Virus record (IMG/VR): IMGVR_UViG_3300043776_000231 | Span: 1-28,898 of that record | Reading direction: 5' to 3' (one strand) | Origin: a virus | Length of the DNA stretch: 28,898 nucleotides | Shown here: positions 1 to 7,841 of the stretch, in pieces | Layout of the letters: the number at the start of each line of letters is the position of its first letter | Numbering within the stretch: position 1 is the first letter of the stretch | Position numbers and translations under genes: made by a program | The notes under the pieces: generated by a model | Told to the model about the DNA's origin: nothing | Databases searched by the model: none | The model's input: only the letters and a program-made list of their open reading frames with translations

Positions 1-418
1 AGATGACCGCATCTGTAAATGCGTGAAGCCGAGTTGAAGCCGTAGTCTGTCCGTTGTTGGTGAACCAGTTGTCGAGATCGCGATCGTTGAAGATGATCAA
101 ACACTCATCTCCAGGCTCCACCGGAAAAGTCAAGTAAGAATCTCCGCCACCGAGAAAGATCACCGGAGCTCCGGTGATGGGAGCATAATTAACCAGCTGA
201 GTTTCATAGACGCCGTTAGTCCCCTTTTTAGTGTATGACTTCGCGTAGTTGATGGTGGCTTGCGCTGTTTGCGTGACAGCATCAAAAGACGTGATGGTCC
301 CGATCGCGTGACAGTTCAACGTCAGCATGATGTCTTTCTTGCGAAGATCCAACAAAGTCGCAAGAGATGGATCAGTTGGAGCTATCTGATTAGGACTGGC
401 ATAAGTTCCGGAGTTCAC
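1..418 (-). CDS. Gp138-family baseplate spike, 3' end beyond the window
   Basis: Only the first 139 codons are inside the window. The start is a GTG whose bases overlap the TGA stop of the hub gene (GTGA). The visible part has the pattern of the N-terminal OB-fold region of Gp138-type membrane-puncturing spikes: LGGGDSYLTFPVEPGDECL, then IIFNDRDLDNWF and an ARLH-like STRLHAFTDAV. In contractile phages this protein forms the tip of the tail tube and pierces the outer membrane. Its position just after the hub gene fits. The C-terminal apex domain cannot be seen. The family call rests on the GGG...TFP..pGDEC..iFNDRDID.W signature from memory. Confidence 0.85.
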   Translation of the reverse strand, partial: MNSGTYASPNQIAPTDPSLATLLDLRKKDIMLTLNCHAIGTITSFDAVTQTAQATINYAKSYTKKGTNGVYETQLVNYAPITGAPVIFLGGGDSYLTFPVEPGDECLIIFNDRDLDNWFTNNGQTTASTRLHAFTDAVI

Positions 419-1332
419 GTTTCCCCCAAGACGGAGAGCGATTCACCAAGAAGTGGGGCAAACAACCCCACTGAAGTAACCGCGTCTCCACAAACCGCAT
501 CTGAGATCAAACCTTTGTGATTTATTGACACCACCTTATACTGTCCTGACAGTTCTGGTTCAGTCTCAGAGATCAGCTGGATAGCCTGTCCGATGACGAG
601 CCGTGGTTCAAAGAGCATCTCAAAGTGCAAGATGGAATCTTCAAGAACCGGGGTGTTTAACAAACCTGCACTGGCATCGATGACCGTGATGTCTTCGGCC
701 GGCAAACATTCGTTCACTCCCAGCACGTTTGCAACCCCGTTGTCAACAAAGAATGAAGAACCTGTAAGCTGCCGGATCAGATCTGCCGAGTTACCATCGT
801 AGGAGTTAGCTCGACGTGTGGGCACATCGTATCCCTGCCCGATGGCACCAAGCGAGAAGTTTATGCTAGTTCCTGGTAAAGCCAGGGCTTGCACGTTCGC
901 CTGAGTTTGAGTCACCATGTCTGCGATGATCTGTTCTTGCGTAAAGCCCGGACCAAATGACCGGGAATATTCGGAGTTCACAAAGGCAAATCCCCAATCG
1001 TAGGCTTCGATCTGGGAGATGAAGTCTACGCCTTCACGAACAGAAAAAGCTTGCTGGATGTTGCCAGTAAATGCCATGGACAACTTGGTGCCATACCCTG
1101 CTCGAAAGGAGATGGTTCTTAGAGACAAAAAATCCTGGATGTTCTTTCGGATCTGACTCCGATGGTCTTGCGACAGGTTATACACCCGGATGGTGGCCGT
1201 GTTGCTATCTGACATGATCTGACGACTAACATCGAACTCCACCGTGAATGGCAACTGAACAGGCAAGATTGCCCCAGAGGCTGTTTGAATGTCTAGTTGA
1301 TAGATGCGACCAAACTTGGAAGGAGTGATCAC
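415..1332 (-). CDS. Baseplate hub protein (gp27/gpD-like)
   Basis: A 305-residue protein that starts ATG and overlaps the plug gene by ATGA. Seen: an N-terminal beta-rich segment (about residues 8-90) with FTVEFDVSRQIMSDSNTATI and RVYNLS, which resembles the first domain of hub proteins, followed by mixed alpha/beta segments with a GYDVPTRRANSYDG loop. Hub proteins of this class form the trimeric platform that joins the tail tube to the spike. The next gene being a Gp138 spike supports the role. It could also be called a tail protein of the late-control gpD type; the fold is the same. Confidence 0.75.
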   Translation of the reverse strand: MITPSKFGRIYQLDIQTASGAILPVQLPFTVEFDVSRQIMSDSNTATIRVYNLSQDHRSQIRKNIQDFLSLRTISFRAGYGTKLSMAFTGNIQQAFSVREGVDFISQIEAYDWGFAFVNSEYSRSFGPGFTQEQIIADMVTQTQANVQALALPGTSINFSLGAIGQGYDVPTRRANSYDGNSADLIRQLTGSSFFVDNGVANVLGVNECLPAEDITVIDASAGLLNTPVLEDSILHFEMLFEPRLVIGQAIQLISETEPELSGQYKVVSINHKGLISDAVCGDAVTSVGLFAPLLGESLSVLGET

Positions 1333-1682
1333 GTGCTCACCGCCGTTGCCAAGGTGGCGTTAAACGTAGCCAGATCAGTAGGTGTAAGAACATACAGTTG
1401 TGATGCTCCAGAAGAAAAATCTTGTGGAAGAGATGGCTCCCGGCCACCGGCGGTGATGCAGGCCAATCCAAATGGGATCAGGTTGCGCCAGGATAAAAGA
1501 AGATTGACGTTGTTCGTGATCCTAATCTCCTGTACCACGAAAGTACCCCAAGCTACTTCCTGCAAGAACCAGCCCTGCTGTTGTGGTCTGAAGTAGAGTT
1601 GAAGTGTCACGATGGAACCATCAGTCAAGACTATCTTCTGCTGTTGAAGAGCGTTGTCAGTCCAGTTTGAGATCAGGTTCAT
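1329..1682 (-). CDS. Baseplate plug family protein (DUF6983-like)
   Basis: A 117-residue protein that starts ATG and overlaps the next gene by ATGA. The pattern is IVTLQLYFRPQQQGWFL, a WG motif, then NLIPFGLACITAGGREPSL and QDFSSGASQLYVLTP. This order of conserved Tyr/Trp, PFGLAC, GREP and DFSSG..LY.L is the one I associate with small phage baseplate plug proteins. It probably closes or fits in the centre of the baseplate. Position between a Dit-like protein and the hub agrees. No signal peptide or membrane segment. Confidence 0.75.
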   Translation of the reverse strand: MNLISNWTDNALQQQKIVLTDGSIVTLQLYFRPQQQGWFLQEVAWGTFVVQEIRITNNVNLLLSWRNLIPFGLACITAGGREPSLPQDFSSGASQLYVLTPTDLATFNATLATAVST

Positions 1683-1684
1683 GT

Positions 1685-2524
1685 TTAGTTCCAGGAGCCC
1701 AGTGAGAAGGCTGAAGCAAGAGATATCGACGGTGTTGTAGAAGAGACTCCTAGGTCATCGAGTGGTTGTGATTGATATCCTGCACGTCCCACCGGCTGCA
1801 AAGTCTCACCTTCTTCTGTCAAAGAAGAAAAGCGGATCATCTTAAACGAGACATAGAAGTCGGTAATTACCCGGGTGCTCTCGTCTTGAGTAGCTCGAAG
1901 CTCCTCGATAGCCATGTTGGTAAACACGGCCCAAGGAGTCTGCACGTTAAACAACGTTCGACTCAACCAGTATCCATAAAACTGTTGAAACATAGCTTGC
2001 TGTAAGTTGAGACTTGCTCCAGAAACGAACACTCCCGAAGACCCGATCACCGTTTGCCCGTTGTTTCCAGTCAGGGCGCCCCAAGCTGATACCGCGGTGT
2101 TGCTAGCCACAAGAGCGGTTTGATAAGCTGCCGATGCTTGATCGATGGCTGCCTGCCCCGCTGTAGTAAAAGCTGGCACAAAAGAAGCTACATCCGGCAG
2201 GATAGCGCTGATCTGTCCGTTGTTGGGGATGGGCAGGGGCGAAACGTTGTTAAGTTCTCCGATGAACCCGTGGACGGTGATCTTCTCCGGCTTCAAGGAG
2301 ATCTGATCTTGGATGGCCGTGTTGTCTTCTACAAAATGATCCGTGATGTCGGATTGTAGATGCACCACGTTTTCTCCCTCATAGTGAAAGAGCAACGCAG
2401 GAGGTTGAGCCCCATCTGTAGGTACAGGTTGATAGCCATAGTTTGTCTGCGGGGTAACAAGGGCTACCGCCGTCGAGATCGACTGAACCGTGGTGCTGAT
2501 AGGTTGTGAATAGTTGGTGCTCAC
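1685..2524 (-). CDS. Dit-like tail/baseplate protein
   Basis: A 279-residue protein if translation starts at the GTG at 2524, one base after the tape measure stop (TAACGTG), with GAGGT nine bases upstream. A longer frame opens at a TTG at 2542 but would overlap the tape measure gene. The N-terminal third has FHYEGENVVHLQSDITDHFV and PEKITVHGFIGEL, a beta pattern resembling the Dit-like domain that joins the tube end to the baseplate. The middle (about 110-180) is Ala/Ser/Thr-rich and probably helical or flexible. The role is inferred from this pattern and from position between tape measure and plug. Confidence 0.6.
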   Translation of the reverse strand: MSTNYSQPISTTVQSISTAVALVTPQTNYGYQPVPTDGAQPPALLFHYEGENVVHLQSDITDHFVEDNTAIQDQISLKPEKITVHGFIGELNNVSPLPIPNNGQISAILPDVASFVPAFTTAGQAAIDQASAAYQTALVASNTAVSAWGALTGNNGQTVIGSSGVFVSGASLNLQQAMFQQFYGYWLSRTLFNVQTPWAVFTNMAIEELRATQDESTRVITDFYVSFKMIRFSSLTEEGETLQPVGRAGYQSQPLDDLGVSSTTPSISLASAFSLGSWN

Positions 2525-2525
2525 G

Positions 2526-3665
2526 TTATGAGGACCTCGCAAGTGTTGGTGTTTGATAGTGCGCTTGAGCTGCAGCTTTTTTCACGGAGTCTGCCGTCTT
2601 TTGATGATCAACTCCAGGATGTTGAAAGTGCAAGTTTTGAGTGGTGTTCTGGTTTACGATCATCTGGCCACCCGCTTCCATCTGTCTTAATCGCATCTTG
2701 GCATACGGGGTTAGACCTGTAGAGCCGGTGATGGCTCTCACCGCCTCATCCCACCTCTTCTTAACAACCCCAGTTCCAGCGGGTTCCTGCACGATGTCAT
2801 TTGGAGGTGACGTCTTATTTATCTTCTCAAGAATAAGATCCCATCCTTCAAGGGACTTGCCGATCAACTTGAAGACCTTAACTTTTTCAGCCAGTTTATC
2901 TAGACTATCAGCCAGCACCAAGATCTGCTTAACTATCTTCTCGATTTCCCCAGCCAGTTTTGCCCCATGAAGAGCGTTAAACTTGCCTACGGCCATGTCG
3001 ATGTTGAACGCCATGTTCTTCCAAGCGATGTCTGCTCGGTTAAGATTATCAACATCCGAGCCAGAGTAAGTAGGAGCTTTAGCTAACTTTCCGGGTTCAA
3101 AAGCACCGCGCGCCAGATCTGCTTTAAACGCGTCGGAGAGATGAAAGGAGTCTAAGATCATGTTTCTAAAAGCTGGAAGAATACCCTTAAGATCAGCAAA
3201 CTGCTGTAGCCGTTTCCCGAGTAAAGCTGAGTCAGTCGCCCACTTCTTTACCTCATCTTGCCCGATGTCGAGATGCCCTTTCTCATGAAGTGCTTTGATC
3301 ATCAGGGCCAGGTACTGTGGATTGCCTTTTCCCGCTAGCATCTGGGCTATCTGATCTTGTAAACCTTTAAACGTTCCCATCATGTCGGTGTTAGCATCAC
3401 CTACCTGAACAGCTGCCCATTTATATTGCTGCATGACTTTTGCTGACATCCCGGTCAGGGCGGTAAACTGCTTAAGGTCAGTGCCGAGGGTGGAGGAAGC
3501 TGACATCATCTGCTCAAGCTCATAAAAAGCAGCTACGATGGCTACCTTGGCCTCGATAGACGAGCTCCAAAGATCTCCCATCTTCTCATTGACAGAATCA
3601 ACGGCACCAACCGCGCCTTCGGACCCCTTGATTCCTAATGATACGAAGAACTCAGCGATGTTGAT
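2526..3665 (-). CDS. Tail tape measure protein with an apparent ATC start
   Basis: The first ATG in frame is at 3581, but the frame is open back to the chaperone TAG stop at 3681. The extra 28 codons read as INIAEFFVSLGIKGSEGAVG, the usual N-terminus of short myovirus tape measures (VNIAEFFV.LGIKGS.kavGa...). There is no ATG, GTG, TTG or CTG in this stretch. An ATC at 3663-3665 lies about seven bases after an AGAGG and gives the expected N-terminus, so I place the start there (379 residues). The protein is helical with few aromatics, ending in a His-rich tail (HFQHPGVDHQK). By the usual 1.5 angstrom per residue this would suit a short tail of about 55-60 nm. It acts as the ruler and is ejected ahead of DNA. 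Confidence 0.75.
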   Translation of the reverse strand: MNIAEFFVSLGIKGSEGAVGAVDSVNEKMGDLWSSSIEAKVAIVAAFYELEQMMSASSTLGTDLKQFTALTGMSAKVMQQYKWAAVQVGDANTDMMGTFKGLQDQIAQMLAGKGNPQYLALMIKALHEKGHLDIGQDEVKKWATDSALLGKRLQQFADLKGILPAFRNMILDSFHLSDAFKADLARGAFEPGKLAKAPTYSGSDVDNLNRADIAWKNMAFNIDMAVGKFNALHGAKLAGEIEKIVKQILVLADSLDKLAEKVKVFKLIGKSLEGWDLILEKINKTSPPNDIVQEPAGTGVVKKRWDEAVRAITGSTGLTPYAKMRLRQMEAGGQMIVNQNTTQNLHFQHPGVDHQKTADSVKKAAAQAHYQTPTLARSS

Positions 3666-3680
3666 GACGGCACCTCTTGC

Positions 3681-4240
3681 CTACTTATTTAACCAGATGT
3701 ATGTATCCTCATAGACACTTAAAAAATCTTCGTAGTAAAGCGCCTGAAGAACCGTTCTTGCATCAAGCTCCTCGGCTTCGTGCATAGACTTCGCGTATCC
3801 TTCTTTCATCAACCGAAGGTAAATGATCAGGGGATCATCAACTGAGTCGATGCTGGGTTTGCGGCGGTTTTCGAGCTTTGGGTTTCGGACCCGGAGAAGA
3901 GGCCCTTCGTAAAAGGGAGGATGTTATCTTGGACAACCTCCAAACAAACCGGAATGAAGTCCTGTCGGGCCTCATCTGGCTCAAAGGTATCTGGCACGAT
4001 CTTTGCCCCATTGTAGAGACTGCGCACAAGACATGGCCACAGCATCTTCTCAACTTCTGGTGAAGAAAAAGCCGCGGCAAACATAGCCGTGCCTCCATCT
4101 ACCACCGAGAAAGTACCTAGAGACGCTCCAGTCCACTCTTTCAGGACCACTTGAAACAGGTTCTTTGCGTCTTTAAATGGAGCCACGTGAACATCAAGCT
4201 CAGCTCCAGATGGCAAAGTAACTTTTCTTGAACCCATCAT
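3681..4240 (-). CDS. Tail assembly chaperone, predicted -1 frameshift product
   Basis: An open frame one base back from the short chaperone continues to a TAG at 3681-3683. The short form ends ATC CCC TGA (3835-3827). Slipping back by one on the four C residues (3833-3830) just before the stop avoids TGA and adds 49 residues (LIIYLRLMKEGY...YIWLNK), giving 186 residues in total. An alternative slip point is GCAAACCC about 30 bases upstream. The extension is charged and helical, as in the GT/T parts of other phage chaperones. No start codon with a good ribosome site exists for separate translation of the second frame, which supports frameshifting. The exact slip site is uncertain. Confidence 0.65.
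3827..4240 (-). CDS. Tail assembly chaperone, short (zero-frame) form
   Basis: A 137-residue protein starting at ATG 4240 (an ATGATG pair) behind a strong GGAGG. It lies between the tube and the tape measure, where contractile and non-contractile phages encode the chaperone that coats the tape measure during tail assembly. Composition and length are typical (LPSGAELDVHVAPFKDAKNL at the N-terminus, a disordered Ser/Thr/Ala tail). The sequence itself is not conserved enough to name a family, so the call rests on position and on the overlapping -1 frame described separately. Confidence 0.75.
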   Translation of the reverse strand: MMGSRKVTLPSGAELDVHVAPFKDAKNLFQVVLKEWTGASLGTFSVVDGGTAMFAAAFSSPEVEKMLWPCLVRSLYNGAKIVPDTFEPDEARQDFIPVCLEVVQDNILPFTKGLFSGSETQSSKTAANPASTQLMIP

Positions 4241-4262
4241 CGCCTCCCTTAAACTTTAGTTT

Positions 4263-4718
4263 TTACGTCAAGGCCCTCGGACCGTTGCTAAACACCATCT
4301 CATAGTCAGCTACAGCTTGATTGGTGTCGCCTTCCACGTTCTGAGTTCCTGGAACGTTCTTCTTAAAGATCCCACCTGACACGTCATACACGTCAGAAGT
4401 CAAGGAACCGGTGCCATCACCTAGCTTCTTGACAAACTGTCCGGTCATGAGCACGAAGCCAACGAAGTTGTTTCGTTGGTTGTTCAAGAGATTGAGCAGG
4501 AACTTATCGTCATCTGAGCCCCTTACAACACGAAGCTTGAAGTCGGCCTGACGACCGCCCTCATTGAGAGCATACAGACTGTTCCCGTTTTTTCCCGTCT
4601 TGACAGCAGCGATGTCGTTAGGGTAAGTGAGCTCCGCGACGTTGGCATCAGCCAGATCATTGAGCACCCTTCCGTTGATCACCACCGTATCTTGACCTGT
4701 CAAAGCCACGACGTTCAT
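4263..4718 (-). CDS. Tail tube protein (DUF3277-like)
   Basis: A 151-residue protein starting at ATG 4718 behind AAAGGAGGC. Features resembling the DUF3277 tube family: an N-terminal LTGQDTVVINGRVLNDLADA, then TGKNGNSLYALNEGG, LRVVRGSDDDKFLLNLLNNQ and a C-terminal YEMVFSNGP. It should form the inner tube of the contractile tail. It lies directly after the sheath gene, as expected for this pair, and before the chaperone. Length is normal for the family. Confidence 0.85.
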   Translation of the reverse strand: MNVVALTGQDTVVINGRVLNDLADANVAELTYPNDIAAVKTGKNGNSLYALNEGGRQADFKLRVVRGSDDDKFLLNLLNNQRNNFVGFVLMTGQFVKKLGDGTGSLTSDVYDVSGGIFKKNVPGTQNVEGDTNQAVADYEMVFSNGPRALT

Positions 4719-4751
4719 GTGCTGCCTCCTTTAGTTGATCCCCGGTTCATA

Positions 4752-6194
4752 TCAGGGATTGATGTAGACTACCACGTTTGAGCCGTTGATCCCACCGGCT
4801 TCTTTACCCGCGATCGACACCAACGGGGCTTGCCGAGTCATCCGCTGAGCCTCACTTTGTAAGGCAACTGGTTGGCTGTAGATGTAGAACCCAAATTGAC
4901 TCACGTTTGAGATAAGATCTGTCGGGTTACCAAATGTTGTCGAGGAGTCCCAGGCACCAGGTGCCAGGTAAGCGTTCGTGACGTATTGGTTACACACGGC
5001 GCGGTAAGCGCCTTTGAGACCATCCATACCCGCTTCCGTTTGAGGTATCTTCGTGGTAGTACCAGCCAGGTAGTTAAACCCAGCTACCTGAAGTGCTGAG
5101 GCAAAAGACAATTGATTGTATACTGCATCAAAGAACTCGTTAGCTCCAGAAGATGAGATACCTGAGTACCCCTGGAAAGACGGATAGCAGTCTACTCCAG
5201 CCGCTAAGCACTCGTTGTAGATAGTTTGGGTCATGCTTGGATCTGGGGCGACTCCAGTTAGCTGCTTGAGCTGCGCGTTCAAGGTGGTGTTACTGGCAGT
5301 GAAGTCCACAGAAAGTAACCGACCCACGTAAGCTGCTTTCATCAGCATCTCGTTTACCGGACCTGCGGCAGAGAGATCTCCATAATATAAACAACGTGTC
5401 TGCGTGTTCTTCGCGGTGGTGTTTGCGGTAAACTCACCGGTGACGTCAGCAGTCCGAGCCGAGACCTCAAAGTACATCAAAGGATTTGCTTGTATCAAGG
5501 TGGCCGCTGCCGCAAAGTCGGTGCTGCCTATCGTCTCGTAGGTAGCCGTTTCAAGAACACCGAAGTAGTTAACTAGGCCCTGGGTGCGAGTGATCGCAGT
5601 AGTCAGGGACTCACCGTTCGTGGATATGGTAGCAGCGATGGTTACTGGAGCTGAACCAGCAGTTTCCAACGTGTTGCTGGTGAAGGTCATGACAGCTGGG
5701 GTCGCCCCGTAGACTCCCCACAACTTGATAGACACGGTGGTGGCTAGTGTACCGGTGACGATGACTCCAGCCAACCCAGGCACAGCTTGAAGCTTGCCCT
5801 GAATCTGGGCTGCTGTGTCTCCAAAGTCTATGGCCGCGCTGGCGTTCCCGTTGTAGTTAGCTATCACGGAGCCAGAAGCCGGAACACCTGATGGTGTCCA
5901 CAGCTGCGTGGCGGTGAGCATCTCGATGATGATAAGCTGTCCATCGGGAGTCAGGATGTTAGGCTGTTGACTGAAGATAGCCTCAGCCATCTGAGCCGTG
6001 ATGGAGCTGGAGCCCCAATCGGTCTGCACTTGACTGGGCTGCACATAAAAACCAAATCCTGCCGCCGGCAAGGAAGCGTTTGGTTGATCGGTCGAGAACA
6101 GCGCGACGTTGCTCGTGTTGAGTACGTTCACTCCGGTGGGTGTTTCACTCACCGACACGTTGATGATGTTCAGCAATGGGATCGTGTTAGGCAT
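4752..6194 (-). CDS. Tail sheath protein (DUF3383-like) with an inserted domain
   Basis: A 480-residue protein starting at ATG 6194 behind AAGGAG. The N-terminus (INVSVSETPTGVNVLNTSNV, ALFSTDQP) and the C-terminal half (YLAPGAWDSSTTFGNP, GFYIYSQPVALQSEAQRMTR) match the DUF3383 sheath pattern. Residues about 100-195 look like an inserted beta domain: FGDTAAQIQGKLQAVPGLAG, followed by VTGT, LWGVYGATPAVMTF. That AAQIQ.kLqalPGl pattern is a small module seen in many phage surface proteins, so it probably decorates the outside of the sheath. It follows a strong promoter-like sequence and a leader of about 80 nt. Confidence 0.88.
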   Translation of the reverse strand: MPNTIPLLNIINVSVSETPTGVNVLNTSNVALFSTDQPNASLPAAGFGFYVQPSQVQTDWGSSSITAQMAEAIFSQQPNILTPDGQLIIIEMLTATQLWTPSGVPASGSVIANYNGNASAAIDFGDTAAQIQGKLQAVPGLAGVIVTGTLATTVSIKLWGVYGATPAVMTFTSNTLETAGSAPVTIAATISTNGESLTTAITRTQGLVNYFGVLETATYETIGSTDFAAAATLIQANPLMYFEVSARTADVTGEFTANTTAKNTQTRCLYYGDLSAAGPVNEMLMKAAYVGRLLSVDFTASNTTLNAQLKQLTGVAPDPSMTQTIYNECLAAGVDCYPSFQGYSGISSSGANEFFDAVYNQLSFASALQVAGFNYLAGTTTKIPQTEAGMDGLKGAYRAVCNQYVTNAYLAPGAWDSSTTFGNPTDLISNVSQFGFYIYSQPVALQSEAQRMTRQAPLVSIAGKEAGGINGSNVVVYINP

Positions 6195-6286
6195 GCTAGT
6201 CTCCTTAGATTGATGCTATATCGGAGCTAGCTGCCGGTAAGTGGCTGGCAATCCTGCGTTGATCTACGTGATGGTACCCTACCTAT

Positions 6287-6313
6287 ATTATATCATTTGA
6301 TGCCACATGTTAA
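6287..6313 (-). promoter_or_regulatory. Promoter of the sheath-to-spike operon
   Basis: Read on the minus strand: TTAACA (6313-6308), a 15-base spacer, then TGATATAAT, an extended -10 (TATAAT at 6292-6287). It lies in a 127-nt gap, about 90 bases before the sheath start, in an otherwise densely coding block. The perfect -10 with TGn outweighs the short spacer. It would drive all the tail genes from 6194 to 1. Confidence 0.65.
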
Positions 6314-6321
6314 CTAGGTAA

Positions 6322-7071
6322 TTACGCGTTGATGACTGGAGTCACTCCCGCGAACGACGTAAAAACATCGACGTTAGATGAGGTACCGATCGAGTAGATC
6401 AGGTTTATCATGATCGAGAAGTGGTAGGGAATAGCCGGACCATCTATCTCGCTGAGATTGTTAAATTGGGCCCCTGGAGGGATGCGCCCGATGCTGAAGT
6501 TGTTTCCTTCCTGCTGTGAGATGGAGTAAGGTGACATCAAGCTGGCTAGCACGATCTCCTTCAAGTATAGCGCGGAGTTATCCACACTGATGATGTGAAG
6601 ATCAAGAGTACAGCCGCAGTTGACAGAGTTGACCACGATCTCGGGGCCTGGGATGAACTTCGTGTTGTTCCCAAACACCTTTACGTTAAGAACCTCGACA
6701 GCTATATATAAACCTGCATCGGTAGGTTGGAACCCTTTCCCGTTGTAGAGAAAGCATCTTCCAGGAGGGAGCTTCATGACGGTGTTGATGATGTCGAGAA
6801 ATAAGATGAAGACCGGCCCAACAAGGATAGAAGCGCTAGCCGTGGCTCCAGTCGAGTCGGTTACTATGACGGTATCAGAGGCGTTGTCGGCGGTCGAGTT
6901 GTAAGCCGATAAGTTAGGAGCCGTGTAAGTACCACCAACTGGATCAATCGTTCCTCCCTGGCCTCCAGGTTGCACGGAGTAGGTATATGGTGGGGTGCCG
7001 TCAACTCCGAGGAATGAAGAGGTGTTGCCAGGCACCATCGCCGTCTTGGTCTGGGATAACGAGAGAGCCAT
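6322..7071 (-). CDS. Neck/tail terminator-like protein with N-terminal Ig-like domain
   Basis: A 249-residue protein in two parts. Residues 1-85 follow the phage Ig-like pattern: TPPYTYSVQPGGQGGTIDP, then GGTYTAP and TVIVTDSTGATASASI. The rest begins LFLDIINTVMKLPPGRCFLYNG, has GLYIAVEVLNVKVFGNNTKF, YSISQQEGNNFSIGRIPP and IPYHFSIMINLIYS. This second part resembles a family found just before the sheath gene in contractile phages and thought to be the tail terminator that caps the tube. Start ATG 7071 overlaps the TCA stop of the previous gene. The Ig part is probably a surface decoration. Confidence 0.6.
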   Translation of the reverse strand: MALSLSQTKTAMVPGNTSSFLGVDGTPPYTYSVQPGGQGGTIDPVGGTYTAPNLSAYNSTADNASDTVIVTDSTGATASASILVGPVFILFLDIINTVMKLPPGRCFLYNGKGFQPTDAGLYIAVEVLNVKVFGNNTKFIPGPEIVVNSVNCGCTLDLHIISVDNSALYLKEIVLASLMSPYSISQQEGNNFSIGRIPPGAQFNNLSEIDGPAIPYHFSIMINLIYSIGTSSNVDVFTSFAGVTPVINA

Positions 7072-7841
7072 CAGGCCACCGGTCCTTTCGCGGTCCAGTC
7101 TTGCGCAATCGAATATTCCATATAGCCGTAGAGCGAGTAGTCAGTAACGTCGGTGACCCGGGTTTGAACTCCCTGCCAAAGAATCACGTCATCAGTAAAG
7201 AGCTTCAAAGAGACTTCTGCATACACCTTCCAGAACTTCCACGTTCGTTGAGCCTCAGGTTTTAACAACAAAGACCACGATTTTTCCGGTACCACGATGC
7301 CGCGGAACGGAAGAAGAGTAGTAGTCTCCACGGCTTGAAAGGCCGTCCCGCTTGACACCAACTTTCCAACTTTTTCAAACACCAAGTTCTGGAACCAACC
7401 ATCTAGAGTCTCTCTAAGATCTGGGATGTCTCCCTGAGCCAAGTTGATGGCTCGATCTCGCCCGAGCCCGATCGGCCCAGCTAGAGGAAAACCACCAGAG
7501 ACAGGAGACACTCCCGCCACCGAGATGGGATTCAACAAGTACTGCGGGCCGGACATAACTGCCACCACTGTGAGCCCATCAGCTAGAACCGTCTCGGCAA
7601 AGAAGACATAAGAACATTTGGGATTAAGACCAGTCACCGGAACAACAAACCTGTTTTGTGGAGATGAAGTCGGCCCTAGTGTCACCTGTGAGTAGTTCAT
7701 GTTCGGCATGCCTGGTTGACCTGGAGCATAGAGCAGGTACCCGAAGGTGCCAGGTTGACCAGAAGTCCACTCCACCGTCGCGACGGTGTGATCTGTGGAC
7801 AAGGTAACATTGACGTTGATGATGACTTCAGGCATGCTCAC
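7071..7841 (-). CDS. Neck/connector protein with N-terminal FN3-like domain
   Basis: A 256-residue protein. Residues 1-95 look like a fibronectin type III or similar beta sandwich (VTLSTDHTVATVEW, FVVPVTGLNPKCSYVFFAETV). The C-terminal part has LRETLDGWFQNLVFEKVGKL, LLLKPEAQRTWKFWKVYAEV and YSLYGYMEYSIAQDW, a pattern found in uncharacterised head-tail joining proteins next to gp10/gpG-like genes. It overlaps both neighbours by 1-4 bases, which suggests translational coupling in the neck gene set. The exact job in the neck is not known. Confidence 0.5.
   Translation of the reverse strand: MSMPEVIINVNVTLSTDHTVATVEWTSGQPGTFGYLLYAPGQPGMPNMNYSQVTLGPTSSPQNRFVVPVTGLNPKCSYVFFAETVLADGLTVVAVMSGPQYLLNPISVAGVSPVSGGFPLAGPIGLGRDRAINLAQGDIPDLRETLDGWFQNLVFEKVGKLVSSGTAFQAVETTTLLPFRGIVVPEKSWSLLLKPEAQRTWKFWKVYAEVSLKLFTDDVILWQGVQTRVTDVTDYSLYGYMEYSIAQDWTAKGPVA

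Noticed and set aside
1772-2722. Plus-strand frames opposite the Dit-like and tape measure genes
   Set aside because: They are shadows of well-supported minus-strand genes and lack ribosome sites.
3681-3700. General recoding of TAG as an amino acid
   Set aside because: TAG also ends the large terminase, the 57-residue zinc ribbon, the 76-residue module protein and the small membrane protein at sensible places, so TAG works as a stop in this phage.
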